Origin: Candidatus Thermoflexus tengchongensis
GTDB lineage: Bacteria > Chloroflexota > Anaerolineae > Thermoflexales > Thermoflexaceae
Length of the DNA stretch: 64,000 bases
Direction: 5' to 3'
Assembly: GCA_016842085.1 (NCBI GenBank)
Contig: JAEVEX010000063.1
Location: forward strand, 1-64,000
In this document: positions 42,626-52,185 of the stretch, in pieces
Layout of the letters: every line of letters starts with the position of its first letter
How positions within the stretch are numbered: position 1 is the first letter of the stretch
Translations under genes and position numbers: made by a program
The notes under the pieces: model-generated
What the model was told of the DNA's origin: nothing
Seen by the model: only the letters and a program-made list of their open reading frames with translations
Databases searched by the model: none

Positions 42626-44446
42626 CTAATGGGGAAGCCACCGCCCGAACCAGACCGTCGACAGCGTGATGGCCCCTATGGTGAGAACCCAGAGGGGGAG
42701 CCCCGCCTGGAGGAAATCTTTGGGCCGATAGCCGCCCGCGCCCATCACCAGGGCGTTGGCGGGATGGGCCATCGGGGTGAGGAAGGCCGCTGAGGTGGAC
42801 AGGGCCACCGCTATCCCCATCCAGTGGGGCGGGATCCCCAGGACCGGAGCCGCGCGCAGCGCAATGGGTCCCCAGACGACGGCGGTGACGGAAGCGGAGA
42901 GCACCTGGGTCAAAGCGGCGGAGATCCCGGTGAACACGAAGATCCCGATCCAGGGTGAGGCCCCGCCGATCTCATGAAGCAACAGCGCCCCCAGCCCCTC
43001 CGCGGCTCCTGTTCGGGAGATCGCGATGGAGAGGGGCAGCAGCCCGGCGACCATGAACACCGTGGGCCATTCGATGGCCCGATAGGCCTCCTCCATGGTC
43101 AGGCAACCGGCCAGGATCATCAGCACGGCCCCCGCCATGGTGACCTCGGCCACCGACCGGGACGTCAGGATGGAGGCCAGGATCACCCCCACCATGATCC
43201 CCATCGCCGGGATCCGACGGGAGGGCCGCATGGGCTCCCCGTTGGTCTGCAGGACGATGAACTCCGGGTCGCCCTGGAGGATGCGGATGCGTTCCCATGG
43301 GCCGTAGACCAGGAGGGCATCCCCGAAGCGCAGGCGCTCATCCGCCAGCCCGGCCCGGATGGGGCGTCCTTCCCGCCAGATGGCCAGAACCTGAAGGCCG
43401 TATCGTTCCCGGAACCGGAGCTCCCGCAGGGTCTTGCCGATCAGAGTGGTGTGAGGGGAGAGAAGGATTTCGATCAGCCCGGCTTCCCCGGCCTCCAGGA
43501 CCTCCGGGGCTGTCGGACGAGGGAGCTGGCGAAGCTTCAGGGTCCGTGCGGCTTCCTCCAGGTTGGCCTCCCCCGGGGATCCGGCGGCGACCAGGAGCAC
43601 ATCCCCGGGCTGGAACGTTTCCGAGCTGGTTGGGGAGAGGATCAGCCGTCCGCCCCTCCGGATCCCCACCACCATGAGCTGATATCGGGAAGCGAGCTCG
43701 CTCTCACCGAGCGAAACGCCGGATAGCGGTGAGGCCGGTTCGATCAGGAGTTCCACCAGACCATTTTTCAGACCGTAGATCTCCGCCAGCTCCCGGTTCA
43801 ATCGGTGGAGGCGCATCAATTGACCGGCGGGAGAACGTTCTGGAAGGTTTCGCCACGTGACCAGGATCACCCACAGCAGACCGAGGAGGGCTGGGAAAAA
43901 GCCGACCACGAAGAAATCCAGCATGGTGAGAGAGCGCCCCTGGCTCTCCCGGACGAGCCCGCTGAGAAGCAGGTTGGCGGTGGTGAAGAGGGTGGGCATT
44001 CCCCCGAGCAGCGCGCCATACGCAATGGGGATCAGGATCCGGGAGGGGGCTAAACCGATCCGTCGAGCCGCCTGAACGGCCAGGGGCATCGTCACGGCGG
44101 CGGCCGTCACCGAGTTCATGGTCAGCGAGAGCATGGCGGTCAGCAACGTCATCCCCGCTACGAGCCGTTGCGGGGAATTCCCGGCCCATCGACTCAACCG
44201 TTCGCCCAGGATGCGGGAAACCCCTGTCCGGTTCAGGCCCGCGGTGAGGATGAAGAGGGCGATGAGGGCGATGACAGCGGAACGGCTGAACCCGCTGAAG
44301 GCCTCCTGAGGGGAAAGCAGTCCGCTGAAGGAGAGCCCCAGAACCAGAATGAGGGCCGCCAGATCCGGCCGCAGCGCCCCGCTGATCATCAGGCCGGCCA
44401 TCAGGATCAGGATCAGCAATAACCCGATCGCTGAAAGAGAAAGCAT
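42626..44446 (-). CDS. SLC13/CitT-type transporter with RCK_C domains
   Basis: The 606-residue protein has two halves of about six membrane helices each (LLLILILMAGLMISGAL...; IPAMGIMVGVILASILTSRS...) with the family motif AMLSLTMNSVTAAAVTMPLA and PIAYGALLGGMPTLFTTANL. The central cytoplasmic part (about residues 200-400) contains two TrkA-C/RCK_C domains (LASRYQLMVVGIRRGGRLI; FRERYGLQVLAIWREGRPI). This layout is found in divalent anion:Na+ symporters for sulfate or dicarboxylates. The RCK_C domains may bind a regulatory ligand, and c-di-AMP, made by CdaA in this genome, is a known RCK_C ligand; that link is speculative. Confidence 0.88.
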   Translation of the reverse strand: MLSLSAIGLLLILILMAGLMISGALRPDLAALILVLGLSFSGLLSPQEAFSGFSRSAVIALIALFILTAGLNRTGVSRILGERLSRWAGNSPQRLVAGMTLLTAMLSLTMNSVTAAAVTMPLAVQAARRIGLAPSRILIPIAYGALLGGMPTLFTTANLLLSGLVRESQGRSLTMLDFFVVGFFPALLGLLWVILVTWRNLPERSPAGQLMRLHRLNRELAEIYGLKNGLVELLIEPASPLSGVSLGESELASRYQLMVVGIRRGGRLILSPTSSETFQPGDVLLVAAGSPGEANLEEAARTLKLRQLPRPTAPEVLEAGEAGLIEILLSPHTTLIGKTLRELRFRERYGLQVLAIWREGRPIRAGLADERLRFGDALLVYGPWERIRILQGDPEFIVLQTNGEPMRPSRRIPAMGIMVGVILASILTSRSVAEVTMAGAVLMILAGCLTMEEAYRAIEWPTVFMVAGLLPLSIAISRTGAAEGLGALLLHEIGGASPWIGIFVFTGISAALTQVLSASVTAVVWGPIALRAAPVLGIPPHWMGIAVALSTSAAFLTPMAHPANALVMGAGGYRPKDFLQAGLPLWVLTIGAITLSTVWFGRWLPH

Positions 44447-44880
44447 GAGTCCCCCCGGGGGATCGACCGCATAAGTTCCCGAAACACCTGCCAGTGAGCT
44501 CCAACCCGGAGAAGGGGGAGGATCTCTCCTCGAAGCCTGAAATCCCCGGGAAGAAGCCCACCGGATATATTACCGTTCGATCCAGACAGGTCAACATGCT
44601 GAGGCTTCACCATACGGATTCCTGTGAGAGAGCACCCGCCTGTCGACCCATCGCGATTTTCAAGGGACCTGTAAAGCCTCCTTGTAAAGGCTTCATGAGG
44701 CCGCGCAGGACGTTCAGGGCCCTGGATCCACTCTATCCTAACGGCCTTCCAGGTGTTATGAGGTAGTTCTAAAGTCATGGTCGTTCCGTGCCCATCTTGA
44801 GGGCCCCTTCTTGATGGCTGGACCTGCAGCGCTCAAGGCCATAATAGAAGGGGAAAACCTGTCTTTTTAGGGGGGTGGCG
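44447..44880. other. Divergent intergenic region
   Basis: About 430 bases between the SLC13-type gene and the lipoprotein gene, with no ORF of quality. It contains the minus-strand promoter at 44567-44594 and, for the lipoprotein, only a weak -10-like CATAAT near 44840. No riboswitch was recognised. Confidence 0.5.
44567..44594 (-). promoter_or_regulatory. Promoter of the SLC13-type transporter gene
   Basis: On the minus strand TTGACC (44594-44589) and TAATAT (44572-44567) are 16 bases apart. The transcript would have a leader of about 110 bases. Confidence 0.6.
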
Positions 44881-47532
44881 ATGGAGGGATTGCGGTTTCC
44901 TTCCCGCTTGCGTTGGGGGCTTCTGGTGGGCGGCCTGGGGCTGCTTCTGGCCTGTATGCCTGGCGCCTCTCTGTCTCCCTCTTCCTCCATCTTCTGCAGC
45001 ACCGACTACCGGCTCTGTCTCACCCTGGAAGGCGATCCTCGGGTTGGGCAACCCTTCACCATCCTCCTCTATCTGCTCCACGGGAACACCCCGGATGCAC
45101 CCCCTGTCACCCTCACCCTCCTTGGCGCTTCTTCGCTGGAGGTGCTCTCCCTGGACACTCCGCGGGCGTATCAGATTGAGCGGGATGTGCCGATCCCTTT
45201 GGTGGATCCGGGGGAGCTTTCTTCTGAAACTTTTACTGTGATGGGGACCCGAATCACGGTGGATCTGGGGCATGCGCCTGCGGGGAAGATCCGGCATCCC
45301 CGCTTCCCCGGCGAGGAGACGCTTGGGGAGATCATCCGCGTGGGGGTTCGGGTGAAGGAGGCGGGGGAGTGGCAATTCCGCGGCATCCTCCTCACGCCCG
45401 TGAAGATCCAGGGAGTTGGGGGGTCGGTGGAAATCAAAACCTACACTTCCCAATCGGCGCTCCTGGGCTGGAGCACCGAAGCTCAAGCCCACTGGACCGA
45501 TTACGACACCGCCTTCATGCGGGCGTGGAACCTGAAGAGCCAGCAATGCGGCGGCGTTCGCCCCTGCACCATCCGCTTTCCCTATGATCCCTATCGGTTT
45601 GCCCTGGGGGTGCCGCCGGAGGCGCCGGGCCACTCCCTGCGGGAGCGCCCCACCACCTTCTGTTCTTCCTATGGTCGTCCCGGCACATGCACGGATTATG
45701 GCCTGCCGGAGGTCTCTCCGGAGGACCTCCAGCCGGAGGAGTCTCCCCCTCCGGTTTCTCCGCCGGCTTCCTCCCCTCCTTCGCCTGCCGCTCCGGCCCG
45801 ATGGCTGGACCTCTCCGGTCGGATCCATTACCGGGATCCCCTCACCGGCGTCCTGCTGCCGGCTCGAGGGGTGCGGGTGGAGCTGTGGAACGAGCCGGAG
45901 CCCTCCCCCCGTCCCTGCGCGGGACAGCCCAGACCCACTCCCCGACCGCCCCGCGTGCCGCCCCCGACTCCGCCCCTGGCGTGCCGGCGCGCCCGGCTGG
46001 GCGTCACCTACACGGGTGAGGACGGCTCCTATTCGTTCAGCGTTCCCACCGCCTTTCCTCTTCGCCTTGTTCTGCGGGTTTACGCCCGGGACGATCGGCG
46101 GGTCGCGGTTCAGGATCCCAGCCGGGGACCCTATGTTCACAAGACCGAACCGGTGGAGCTGAGTCCCGGGGTGCATCGTCTGGATGTTGTGATTGAGGAT
46201 GGGGATAACCGCACGGCTTTTTTCATCTATGACACGCTGACGCGGTGGGGGTGGGAGGAGCTGATGCGGCGGGTGGGGTGGGCTCCGGACCGGGCGGTGG
46301 ACGTTTACTGGCCCAGCGCCTGTATATGGTGGCTCTTCGGGGGCTCCTGTTATCACGGCGGGGCCATCCGGCTCGCCGAGGCGGACGGCACGGATGCGGC
46401 GCTCATCCTGCACGAGTTTGCCCACTTCGTGCTCAGCCGGTTCCATGGGGATGGGCCCATCGTTTTCGCCTGCCCCGGATTCGCGCATTCCTTCGAGCAG
46501 CACACGAGCGTTTCCTGCGCCTGGAGCGAGGGCTGGGCCTCCTTCCTGGCCGCCGCCCTCCTTCAAACGCCCGAGCACAGGGGATGGCCCCTGGAGGATC
46601 CGAATGCGCATCCGCGTTTCCCCCAGGTGGATCCGTGGATTGATGGCCAGGATAATGGGGACAACGAGTGGGCGGTGGCGGCGGCCCTGTGGGATCTTTA
46701 CGATGACGCCCCTGAGCCCTGGGACATCCTCGCCGACGACCTCAACGGCCCCAGCCAGAACGGCATCTGGGCGATCTCCACGCAGCCCGGGTTTCGGATG
46801 GGCGCGGGCATCTACGAGTTCTGGATGAAATGGGTCGAACGCCGCCCCGACCGCCCCGGGGAGGCTGCCTGCCCGATGGCCCGCCTGCAGATCTTCCTGG
46901 CCAACGATCCCACGGTCGTCCCCATCCCCCGCGGCCTCTGCCCTCCGGGCTGGGCTGCCACCTTCTTCCAGGACCAGGACGACGGCCGGTGGACGCTCAA
47001 CGGGCCCATCACCTGGCAGACCTTCACCCCGCCCCCGGTCGCCACCCGAACCTGGGACCTCATCGCCTTTGACACCCACGCCGCTCCGAACCAGCCGGTC
47101 CCCGGCCTCCGGGGCACGTTCTGGAGCGCCCGCTTCACCGGCTGGCTCCTCCTCCCCTTCTCGGACACCTATCGCTTCTTCTTCGACCGGCTGGATGACG
47201 GCGGCCGGCTCCTCCTGAACAACGAATACGTTTCGGAGTCCTGGGCATCCTGGATCGTTCACGGCCCCCGGGATGAGATCGTGGAGAGGAGCCTCCCCCG
47301 TGGGCTGATCTCCATCACGGTGGAATACGCCCAGGGGCCGGCCTACGAATCCAGCCTCTTTCTGAACTGGGAGGGTCCGGGGTGGGCGAAGGAGCCCCTC
47401 GGAACGATCCGCCTGGCGGGGGCGGGAATGGCCCCCACCCCCACGCCGGGGGGGTTCGATTATCGGATCCAGCCCGGGGGCGCCGGCCCGTCCACCCCCT
47501 CGCCCCGGCCCACGGGCACGCCCCCCCATTGA
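44881..47532 (+). CDS. Large lipoprotein with HExxH zinc-protease motif and PA14-like domain
   Basis: The 883-residue protein starts with a lipoprotein signal (LLVGGLGLLLAC, lipobox Cys25). Residues about 35-290 are beta-rich, followed by a Pro/Ser linker. A carboxypeptidase-regulatory-like domain (GVRVELWNEPEP...GVTYTGEDGSYSFSVPT, about 335-430) comes next. A zincin-like region has ILHEFAHFVL (H511, E512, H515) and, 35 residues on, SEGWASFLAA, whose Glu (E550) could be the third ligand. Residues about 690-840 look like a PA14 domain (ATFFQDQDDGRWTLNG; FTGWLLLPFSDTYRFFFDRL; DGGRLLLNNEYVSE), which binds glycans in other proteins. A Pro/Thr tail follows. ATG 44881 was taken over GTG 44875. The overall family is not one I know; it is probably a surface metalloprotease acting on glycoproteins. 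Confidence 0.7.
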   Translation: MEGLRFPSRLRWGLLVGGLGLLLACMPGASLSPSSSIFCSTDYRLCLTLEGDPRVGQPFTILLYLLHGNTPDAPPVTLTLLGASSLEVLSLDTPRAYQIERDVPIPLVDPGELSSETFTVMGTRITVDLGHAPAGKIRHPRFPGEETLGEIIRVGVRVKEAGEWQFRGILLTPVKIQGVGGSVEIKTYTSQSALLGWSTEAQAHWTDYDTAFMRAWNLKSQQCGGVRPCTIRFPYDPYRFALGVPPEAPGHSLRERPTTFCSSYGRPGTCTDYGLPEVSPEDLQPEESPPPVSPPASSPPSPAAPARWLDLSGRIHYRDPLTGVLLPARGVRVELWNEPEPSPRPCAGQPRPTPRPPRVPPPTPPLACRRARLGVTYTGEDGSYSFSVPTAFPLRLVLRVYARDDRRVAVQDPSRGPYVHKTEPVELSPGVHRLDVVIEDGDNRTAFFIYDTLTRWGWEELMRRVGWAPDRAVDVYWPSACIWWLFGGSCYHGGAIRLAEADGTDAALILHEFAHFVLSRFHGDGPIVFACPGFAHSFEQHTSVSCAWSEGWASFLAAALLQTPEHRGWPLEDPNAHPRFPQVDPWIDGQDNGDNEWAVAAALWDLYDDAPEPWDILADDLNGPSQNGIWAISTQPGFRMGAGIYEFWMKWVERRPDRPGEAACPMARLQIFLANDPTVVPIPRGLCPPGWAATFFQDQDDGRWTLNGPITWQTFTPPPVATRTWDLIAFDTHAAPNQPVPGLRGTFWSARFTGWLLLPFSDTYRFFFDRLDDGGRLLLNNEYVSESWASWIVHGPRDEIVERSLPRGLISITVEYAQGPAYESSLFLNWEGPGWAKEPLGTIRLAGAGMAPTPTPGGFDYRIQPGGAGPSTPSPRPTGTPPH

Positions 47533-47557
47533 CAGGATGAAGGGAAGGGCGTATAGT
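47529..47557 (+). promoter_or_regulatory. Promoter of the trp operon
   Basis: An exact TTGACA (47529-47534), a 17-base spacer and TATAGT (47552-47557) make a strong sigma-70-type promoter. The -35 box overlaps the TGA stop of the lipoprotein gene. Transcription would start near 47565, directly before the T-box leader. Confidence 0.85.
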
Positions 47558-47574
47558 TATATGCAAAATATGAC

Positions 47575-47940
47575 CTCTTCGAAAGACGGTGAACGGGAGG
47601 AGTAGGCCTCGGGCCGGCGCCCAGAGAGGCGGGGGAAGGTGGAAGCCCGCTGCGCACGCCGGGGCTGAATGGGCCCGGGAGTCGCCGGACGAACCGGGCG
47701 GATCTCGCCCGCAGTAGTCCTGGCCGGAGTCGCCACCGTTATCGGGGCGGAGGGGATCGGATGGAAAGCCATCCCGTCCCCGCGAAAGAGTGAGGCTGGC
47801 CAGCGTTCGCACCCTCGTCTCACGGACGGGGGTGTTTTGCTTCCAGAAGAGGGACGCTGACCCGCCTCATGAGGGTGGCACCACGGGGCCACAACGGCGC
47901 CCGTCCCTCACCGGGGGACGGGCGCTTTTTTTTATAGGCC
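47575..47940 (+). ncRNA. Tryptophan T-box riboswitch
   Basis: The leader shows the ordered T-box landmarks: AGTA of the K-turn region (47601), AGAG and the GGTGGAAGCC stretch of stem I (about 47622-47646), GAA followed by the specifier codon UGG (47670-47672), and the T-box bulge TGAGGGTGGCACCACGG (47870-47886). A terminator hairpin competes with the antiterminator. Uncharged tRNA-Trp would pair with UGG and the T-box and let transcription continue into trpE. UGG matches the downstream genes exactly. Confidence 0.92.
47897..47933 (+). terminator. T-box-controlled terminator of the trp leader
   Basis: GCGCCCGTCCC (47897-47907) pairs with GGGACGGGCGC (47915-47925) and is followed by eight T residues. 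The 5' side lies just after the T-box sequence, as required for the antiterminator switch. Confidence 0.93.
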
Positions 47941-48015
47941 TTGTGCCGAGGATAGAACCAGCTGGCGCGCCTGGCCTTCCTGTAAGGCAGAGGGCCATCT
48001 CGACAGGGGGATCTC

Positions 48016-49494
48016 ATGCCGAAAGAGGGGGTTCTTACGGGCCCGATGCGCGTGATCCGCCGGACGATGCCCGCCGATCTGTGGACGCCCATCCGCCTGT
48101 ATCAGGCGCTGCGTCCGCGGGGGCCTTCGTTCCTGTTCGAAAGCGTGGAGGGCGGCGCTTACCTGGCCCGATATTCGTTCATCGGCCTCATGCCTCGGGT
48201 GATCTATCGGGTGGATGGGGATCGGATGGAGGAGATCGGGACGCAGGGGGATCGCGTCTATGATCTGCGCCGGATCCATCCCTTCGCTGTCTGGAGGGAG
48301 GCCCTGGCTGCTATGGTCCCGGAGCGCCACACGGAAGGCTGGCCTCGCTTCATCGGCGGGCTGGCCGGTTACCTGGGTTATGAGATGGCCACCTTCTTCG
48401 ATCGGGTGCCCCGGGCGCCCGGCATGGATCTGGCGTTCCCGGACGCCATCCTGATGCAGGTGGAAACTTTGCTGGTCTTCGACCATGTGACCCAGACCCT
48501 CTCGCTCTTCAGCCTGGCGAAGCCCGGGGAGGAACGAGAGGCGGAAGATCGCCTGGCGGAACTTCAGCGGCGCCTGGAGGATCCTCCCCAGCCGGATTTC
48601 GTGCCCCCTCGTTCAGGGAACGAGGCGGCCTCCTGGCGGGCGCACACGGATGCGGAACGCTTCGGCGCGATGGTGCGGGCGGCTAAGGGATACATCGCTG
48701 CGGGGGATGCCTTTCAGATCGTCCTGGCCCGACGCTGGAGCCGGCCGATCACGGTCTCGCCCTTCGGGATCTATCGGGCGTTGCGTCGCCTGAACCCTTC
48801 CCCATATCTGTTTTTCCTCCACCTGCCGGGCCTGGGGCGGAACGGCGAGGACCTGGCGTTGATCGGCGCATCGCCGGAGATGCTCGTGCGGGTGGAGGAC
48901 GGTGAGGCGACGATCCGCCCCATCGCCGGAACGCGCCCCCGGGGTCGAACCGCGGAGGAAGATCGGCGGCTGGAAGGGGAGCTCCGGGCGGACCCCAAGG
49001 AGCAGGCGGAGCACGTGATGCTGGTGGATCTCGGCCGCAACGACCTCGGGCGGGTCTGCGCTTACGGGACCGTGCGGGTAGAGGAGTTCATGACCGTGGA
49101 GCGCTATTCCCACGTGATGCACCTGGTGTCCACAGTCCGCGGGCGGTTGCGCTCCGATCGGGATGCCTTCGATGCCCTGGCCGCCGCCTTCCCGGCGGGA
49201 ACCGTCTCGGGGGCTCCCAAGGTGCGGGCGATGGAGATCATCGCGGAGCTGGAGGGAGCGGCGCGAGGGCCTTACGCCGGCGGCGTGGGGTATTTCGATC
49301 CCCGGGGGAACGCCGACTGGTGCATCACCATCCGCACCGTGATGGTGCAGGGAGACACGGCGATTGTCCAGGCAGGGGCCGGGATCGTGGCCGATTCGAT
49401 CCCCGAACGGGAAGAGGAGGAGACCCGAAACAAGGCGCGGGCGATGCAACTGGCGGTCGACGAAGCCCACGAAGCCCTCGCCCTTCCTTCGTAA
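48016..49494 (+). CDS. trpE: Anthranilate synthase component I
   Basis: The 492-residue chorismate-using enzyme has the N-terminal allosteric part (SFLFESVEGGAYLARYSFIG, the LLES-type tryptophan site) and the catalytic domain (GDAFQIVLARRW; IGASPEMLVRVEDG; RPIAGTRPRGRTAEED; MLVDLGRNDLGRVC; FPAGTVSGAPKVRAMEII; GYFDPRGNADWCITIRT). It makes anthranilate from chorismate with ammonia from TrpG. Feedback by Trp is likely because the N-terminal pocket is kept. It is the first gene after the T-box. Confidence 0.96.
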   Translation: MPKEGVLTGPMRVIRRTMPADLWTPIRLYQALRPRGPSFLFESVEGGAYLARYSFIGLMPRVIYRVDGDRMEEIGTQGDRVYDLRRIHPFAVWREALAAMVPERHTEGWPRFIGGLAGYLGYEMATFFDRVPRAPGMDLAFPDAILMQVETLLVFDHVTQTLSLFSLAKPGEEREAEDRLAELQRRLEDPPQPDFVPPRSGNEAASWRAHTDAERFGAMVRAAKGYIAAGDAFQIVLARRWSRPITVSPFGIYRALRRLNPSPYLFFLHLPGLGRNGEDLALIGASPEMLVRVEDGEATIRPIAGTRPRGRTAEEDRRLEGELRADPKEQAEHVMLVDLGRNDLGRVCAYGTVRVEEFMTVERYSHVMHLVSTVRGRLRSDRDAFDALAAAFPAGTVSGAPKVRAMEIIAELEGAARGPYAGGVGYFDPRGNADWCITIRTVMVQGDTAIVQAGAGIVADSIPEREEEETRNKARAMQLAVDEAHEALALPS

Positions 49495-49594
49495 TGGAGA
49501 CGGGGTTTACGCATTTTGGGCCGTGAGGGAAGGGATTATCCCGCCTTCCCAGTCCCGGCTCAGCGGCACAGATCCTGTGAGACAGGGAGGGGGG

Positions 49595-50206
49595 ATGCTC
49601 CTGGTCATCGATAACTATGACTCGTTCACCTATAACCTGGTTCAGATCCTGGGCCAGCTGCTTCGGGAGATCGGGCACGCAGATGTGCCGCTCCGGGTGA
49701 TCCGGAACGATGCGATGGATGTCGAGGAGGTGGCCGAGCTGCGACCTTCCGCTATTGTGATCTCGCCGGGTCCAGGGCGGCCGGAGGATGCCGGCGTGAC
49801 GATCCCGGTGATCCGCGCCCTGAGCGGTCAGGTCCCGATCCTGGGGGTCTGCCTGGGACATCAGGCGATCGCCGCCGCCTTCGGCGGCCGGGTGGTTCGG
49901 GCCGGGCGGTTGATGCATGGCAAAGCTTCACCGATCCTGCACGACGGACGGGATCTCTTTGCCGGGCTGCCGAACCCCTTTATGGCGGGCCGTTATCACT
50001 CCCTCCTGGTCGCAGAGCCGCTCCCCGAGGTCCTGGAGGTGGCCGCCCGCACGCCGGAAGGGGAAATCATGGCCCTGCGGCATCGTGTTCACCCGACTTT
50101 CGGGGTGCAGTTCCATCCGGAATCCGTCCTTACCCCGGAGGGGTTGCGCCTGTTACGGAATTTCCTCGCCGTGGGTGGATTTCAATCAGGCCGTGCGGGG
50201 CCATAA
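49595..50206 (+). CDS. trpG: Anthranilate synthase component II (glutamine amidotransferase)
   Basis: The 203-residue class I amidotransferase has VIDNYDSFTYNLVQILGQL, ISPGPGRPEDAG, the nucleophile elbow GVCLGHQAI (catalytic Cys), RYHSLLV and the His/Glu part VQFHPESVLTPEG. It feeds ammonia to TrpE. ATG 49595 follows GGGAGGGG; it is 100 bases after trpE. Confidence 0.95.
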   Translation: MLLVIDNYDSFTYNLVQILGQLLREIGHADVPLRVIRNDAMDVEEVAELRPSAIVISPGPGRPEDAGVTIPVIRALSGQVPILGVCLGHQAIAAAFGGRVVRAGRLMHGKASPILHDGRDLFAGLPNPFMAGRYHSLLVAEPLPEVLEVAARTPEGEIMALRHRVHPTFGVQFHPESVLTPEGLRLLRNFLAVGGFQSGRAGP

Positions 50207-50289
50207 ACGGGGGATCCCCGCGATGGATTCCTGCTGGCCAGGCATCGGTCTGGCAGGCACCTGATTCTGTTTCATTCGGGAGGTGGAAG

Positions 50290-51315
50290 ATGATCCGGGA
50301 CGCGATCGCCAGGCTGGTTAAACACGAGAATCTGACCGCGGAGGAAGCCGAAGCCGCAATGGGGGCGATCATGAGCGGGGAAGCGACCCCCGCTCAGATC
50401 GGCGCGTTCCTGATCGCCCTGCGGATGAAGGGGGAGACGATCCCGGAGATCGTCGGATGCGCCCGGGCGATGCGCCGGGCGATGCAGCGGGTGCCCTATG
50501 AAGGCCTTGCGGTGGATACCTGCGGCACAGGGGGGGATGGCGCCCGGACTTTCAACCTCTCCACCGCCGCCGCTTTTGTGGTGGCAGGGGCCGGTGTGCC
50601 GGTGGCCAAACATGGCAACCGCGCCGTTTCCAGCCCCAGCGGCAGCGCGGATCTCCTGATGGCTCTGGGCGCCGAGCTGACCCTGACCCCGGAACATGCG
50701 GCGCGGGCGTTGCAGGAGATTGGGTTCGCCTTCCTGTTCGCCCCCGCCTTTCACCCGGCGATGAAGCACGCCATCGGCCCCCGTCGGGAGATCGGCGTCC
50801 GCACCATTTTCAACATCCTGGGTCCGCTGTGCAATCCGGCGGAAGTGCCTTACCAGGTGATGGGCGTGTTCGATCCTCATCTGCTGGAGCCCCTGGCGGA
50901 GGTGCTGGGTGCCCTGGGGAGCCGGCATGCCCTCGTGGTCTGTGGCGTGGGCAACGTCGATGAGGTGACGCCCTCCGGCCCAACCCGCGTGGCGGAATAT
51001 GTAAACGGGCAGGTCCGCACCTGGATCTTCGATCCCGCGGATTACGATATCCCCCGGGCGCCTCTGGAGGCTCTCCGCGGGGCCACTCCGGAGGAGAACG
51101 CCCGGCGGTTGCGAGCCCTGTTCCAGGGCCAGGAGAACGGACCGCTCCGCGTTGCGATCCTGCTGAACGCCGCCTTCGCCTTGCGGGCCGCGGATCAGGT
51201 CGAGGATATCTGCGAAGGCCTGGCGCGGGCGGAGCAGGCGCTGGTGAGCGGAAGGGCTCTGGCGGTTCTGGAGGAATATGTCGCTTACACCCGGAGGCTC
51301 GCTCAGGAGAATTGA
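50290..51315 (+). CDS. trpD: Anthranilate phosphoribosyltransferase
   Basis: The 341-residue protein has ALRMKGETIPEIVGCARAMR, the PRPP-binding loop VDTCGTGGDGARTFNLSTAA, VAKHGNRAVSSPSGSADLL, FNILGPLCNPAEVPYQVMGV and GNVDEVTPSGPT. It transfers phosphoribose to anthranilate. The stop overlaps closely with the next gene (trpC starts 2 bases later). Confidence 0.96.
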   Translation: MIRDAIARLVKHENLTAEEAEAAMGAIMSGEATPAQIGAFLIALRMKGETIPEIVGCARAMRRAMQRVPYEGLAVDTCGTGGDGARTFNLSTAAAFVVAGAGVPVAKHGNRAVSSPSGSADLLMALGAELTLTPEHAARALQEIGFAFLFAPAFHPAMKHAIGPRREIGVRTIFNILGPLCNPAEVPYQVMGVFDPHLLEPLAEVLGALGSRHALVVCGVGNVDEVTPSGPTRVAEYVNGQVRTWIFDPADYDIPRAPLEALRGATPEENARRLRALFQGQENGPLRVAILLNAAFALRAADQVEDICEGLARAEQALVSGRALAVLEEYVAYTRRLAQEN

Positions 51316-51316
51316 G

Positions 51317-52126
51317 ATGTCCGAGCTGGAGAGGATCCTGGCCTGGAAACGGGAGGAGCTGGCCGAGCGGATGCGGAGGCGACCGCTGGCGACCGTGCGG
51401 GCCGAGGCGGAAGCAGCCCCGCCGGCCCGGGATTTCACCGCGGCCCTCATCCGGCGCGGGGATCGACCGGCCCTGATCGCGGAGATCAAGCGGGCCTCTC
51501 CCTCCCGGGGGCTCATTGCCCCGACGGTTGATCCGGCGACCCTGGCCCGGGTTTATATCCAGGCCGGGGCTTCCGCCCTCTCGGTGCTCACGGACGCGCG
51601 GTTCTTCCACGGGGACCTGACCCACCTGCAGGCGATCCGCCGCGCGCTCCCCGAAGTTCCCATCCTGCGCAAGGACTTCACCCTGGACCCGTATCACGTT
51701 TATGAGGCCCGGGCAGCCGGGGCGGATGCAGTCCTCCTGATTGTAGCCGCGCTGGAGCCTGCACAGCTGGCCGATCTGATCGCTCTGACGACCACCCTGG
51801 GCATGACGGCCCTGGTGGAAGTCCATCGGGAGGAGGAGCTGGAACGGGCCCTGAAAGCAGGGGCCCGGGTGATCGGGATCAATCATCGCGATCTGCACAC
51901 CCTTCAGGTGGATCGAACCGTATCCGCTCGATTACGGCCCCGGATTCCCTCCGGGATCCGGACCGTTGCCGAAAGCGGGCTGCGGTCTCCGAAGGACGTC
52001 CGGGAGATGGCCGCCCTGGGCTACGATGCCGTGCTGATCGGCGAAGCGCTGGTGGAAGCGGGCGTAAGTTCGAACGGTTTCGATTTCGAGGCGGTGGCCC
52101 GGCATGTGCGATGGCTGATCGGATGA
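51317..52126 (+). CDS. trpC: Indole-3-glycerol phosphate synthase
   Basis: The 269-residue TIM-barrel has LIAEIKRASPSRGLI with the catalytic Lys, SVLTDARFFHGDLTHLQAIR, PILRKDFTLDPYHVYEARAA, GINHRDLHTLQVD and VAESGLRSPKDVREMAALGY. It closes the indole ring with loss of CO2. ATG 51317 follows trpD by one base. Confidence 0.96.
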   Translation: MSELERILAWKREELAERMRRRPLATVRAEAEAAPPARDFTAALIRRGDRPALIAEIKRASPSRGLIAPTVDPATLARVYIQAGASALSVLTDARFFHGDLTHLQAIRRALPEVPILRKDFTLDPYHVYEARAAGADAVLLIVAALEPAQLADLIALTTTLGMTALVEVHREEELERALKAGARVIGINHRDLHTLQVDRTVSARLRPRIPSGIRTVAESGLRSPKDVREMAALGYDAVLIGEALVEAGVSSNGFDFEAVARHVRWLIG

Positions 52127-52185
52127 GGAATCGCGTCCCCGCCTTCCTCCGCAAGCCATTGTTCTGCGAACCGAAGGAGCTGCGG

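Noticed and set aside
44833-47529. 898-codon minus-strand open frame opposite the lipoprotein gene
   Set aside because: It is the mirror of a GC-rich coding region; its product is Arg/Gly/Pro-rich without domains. The plus-strand gene has a lipobox, HExxH and PA14-like sequence.
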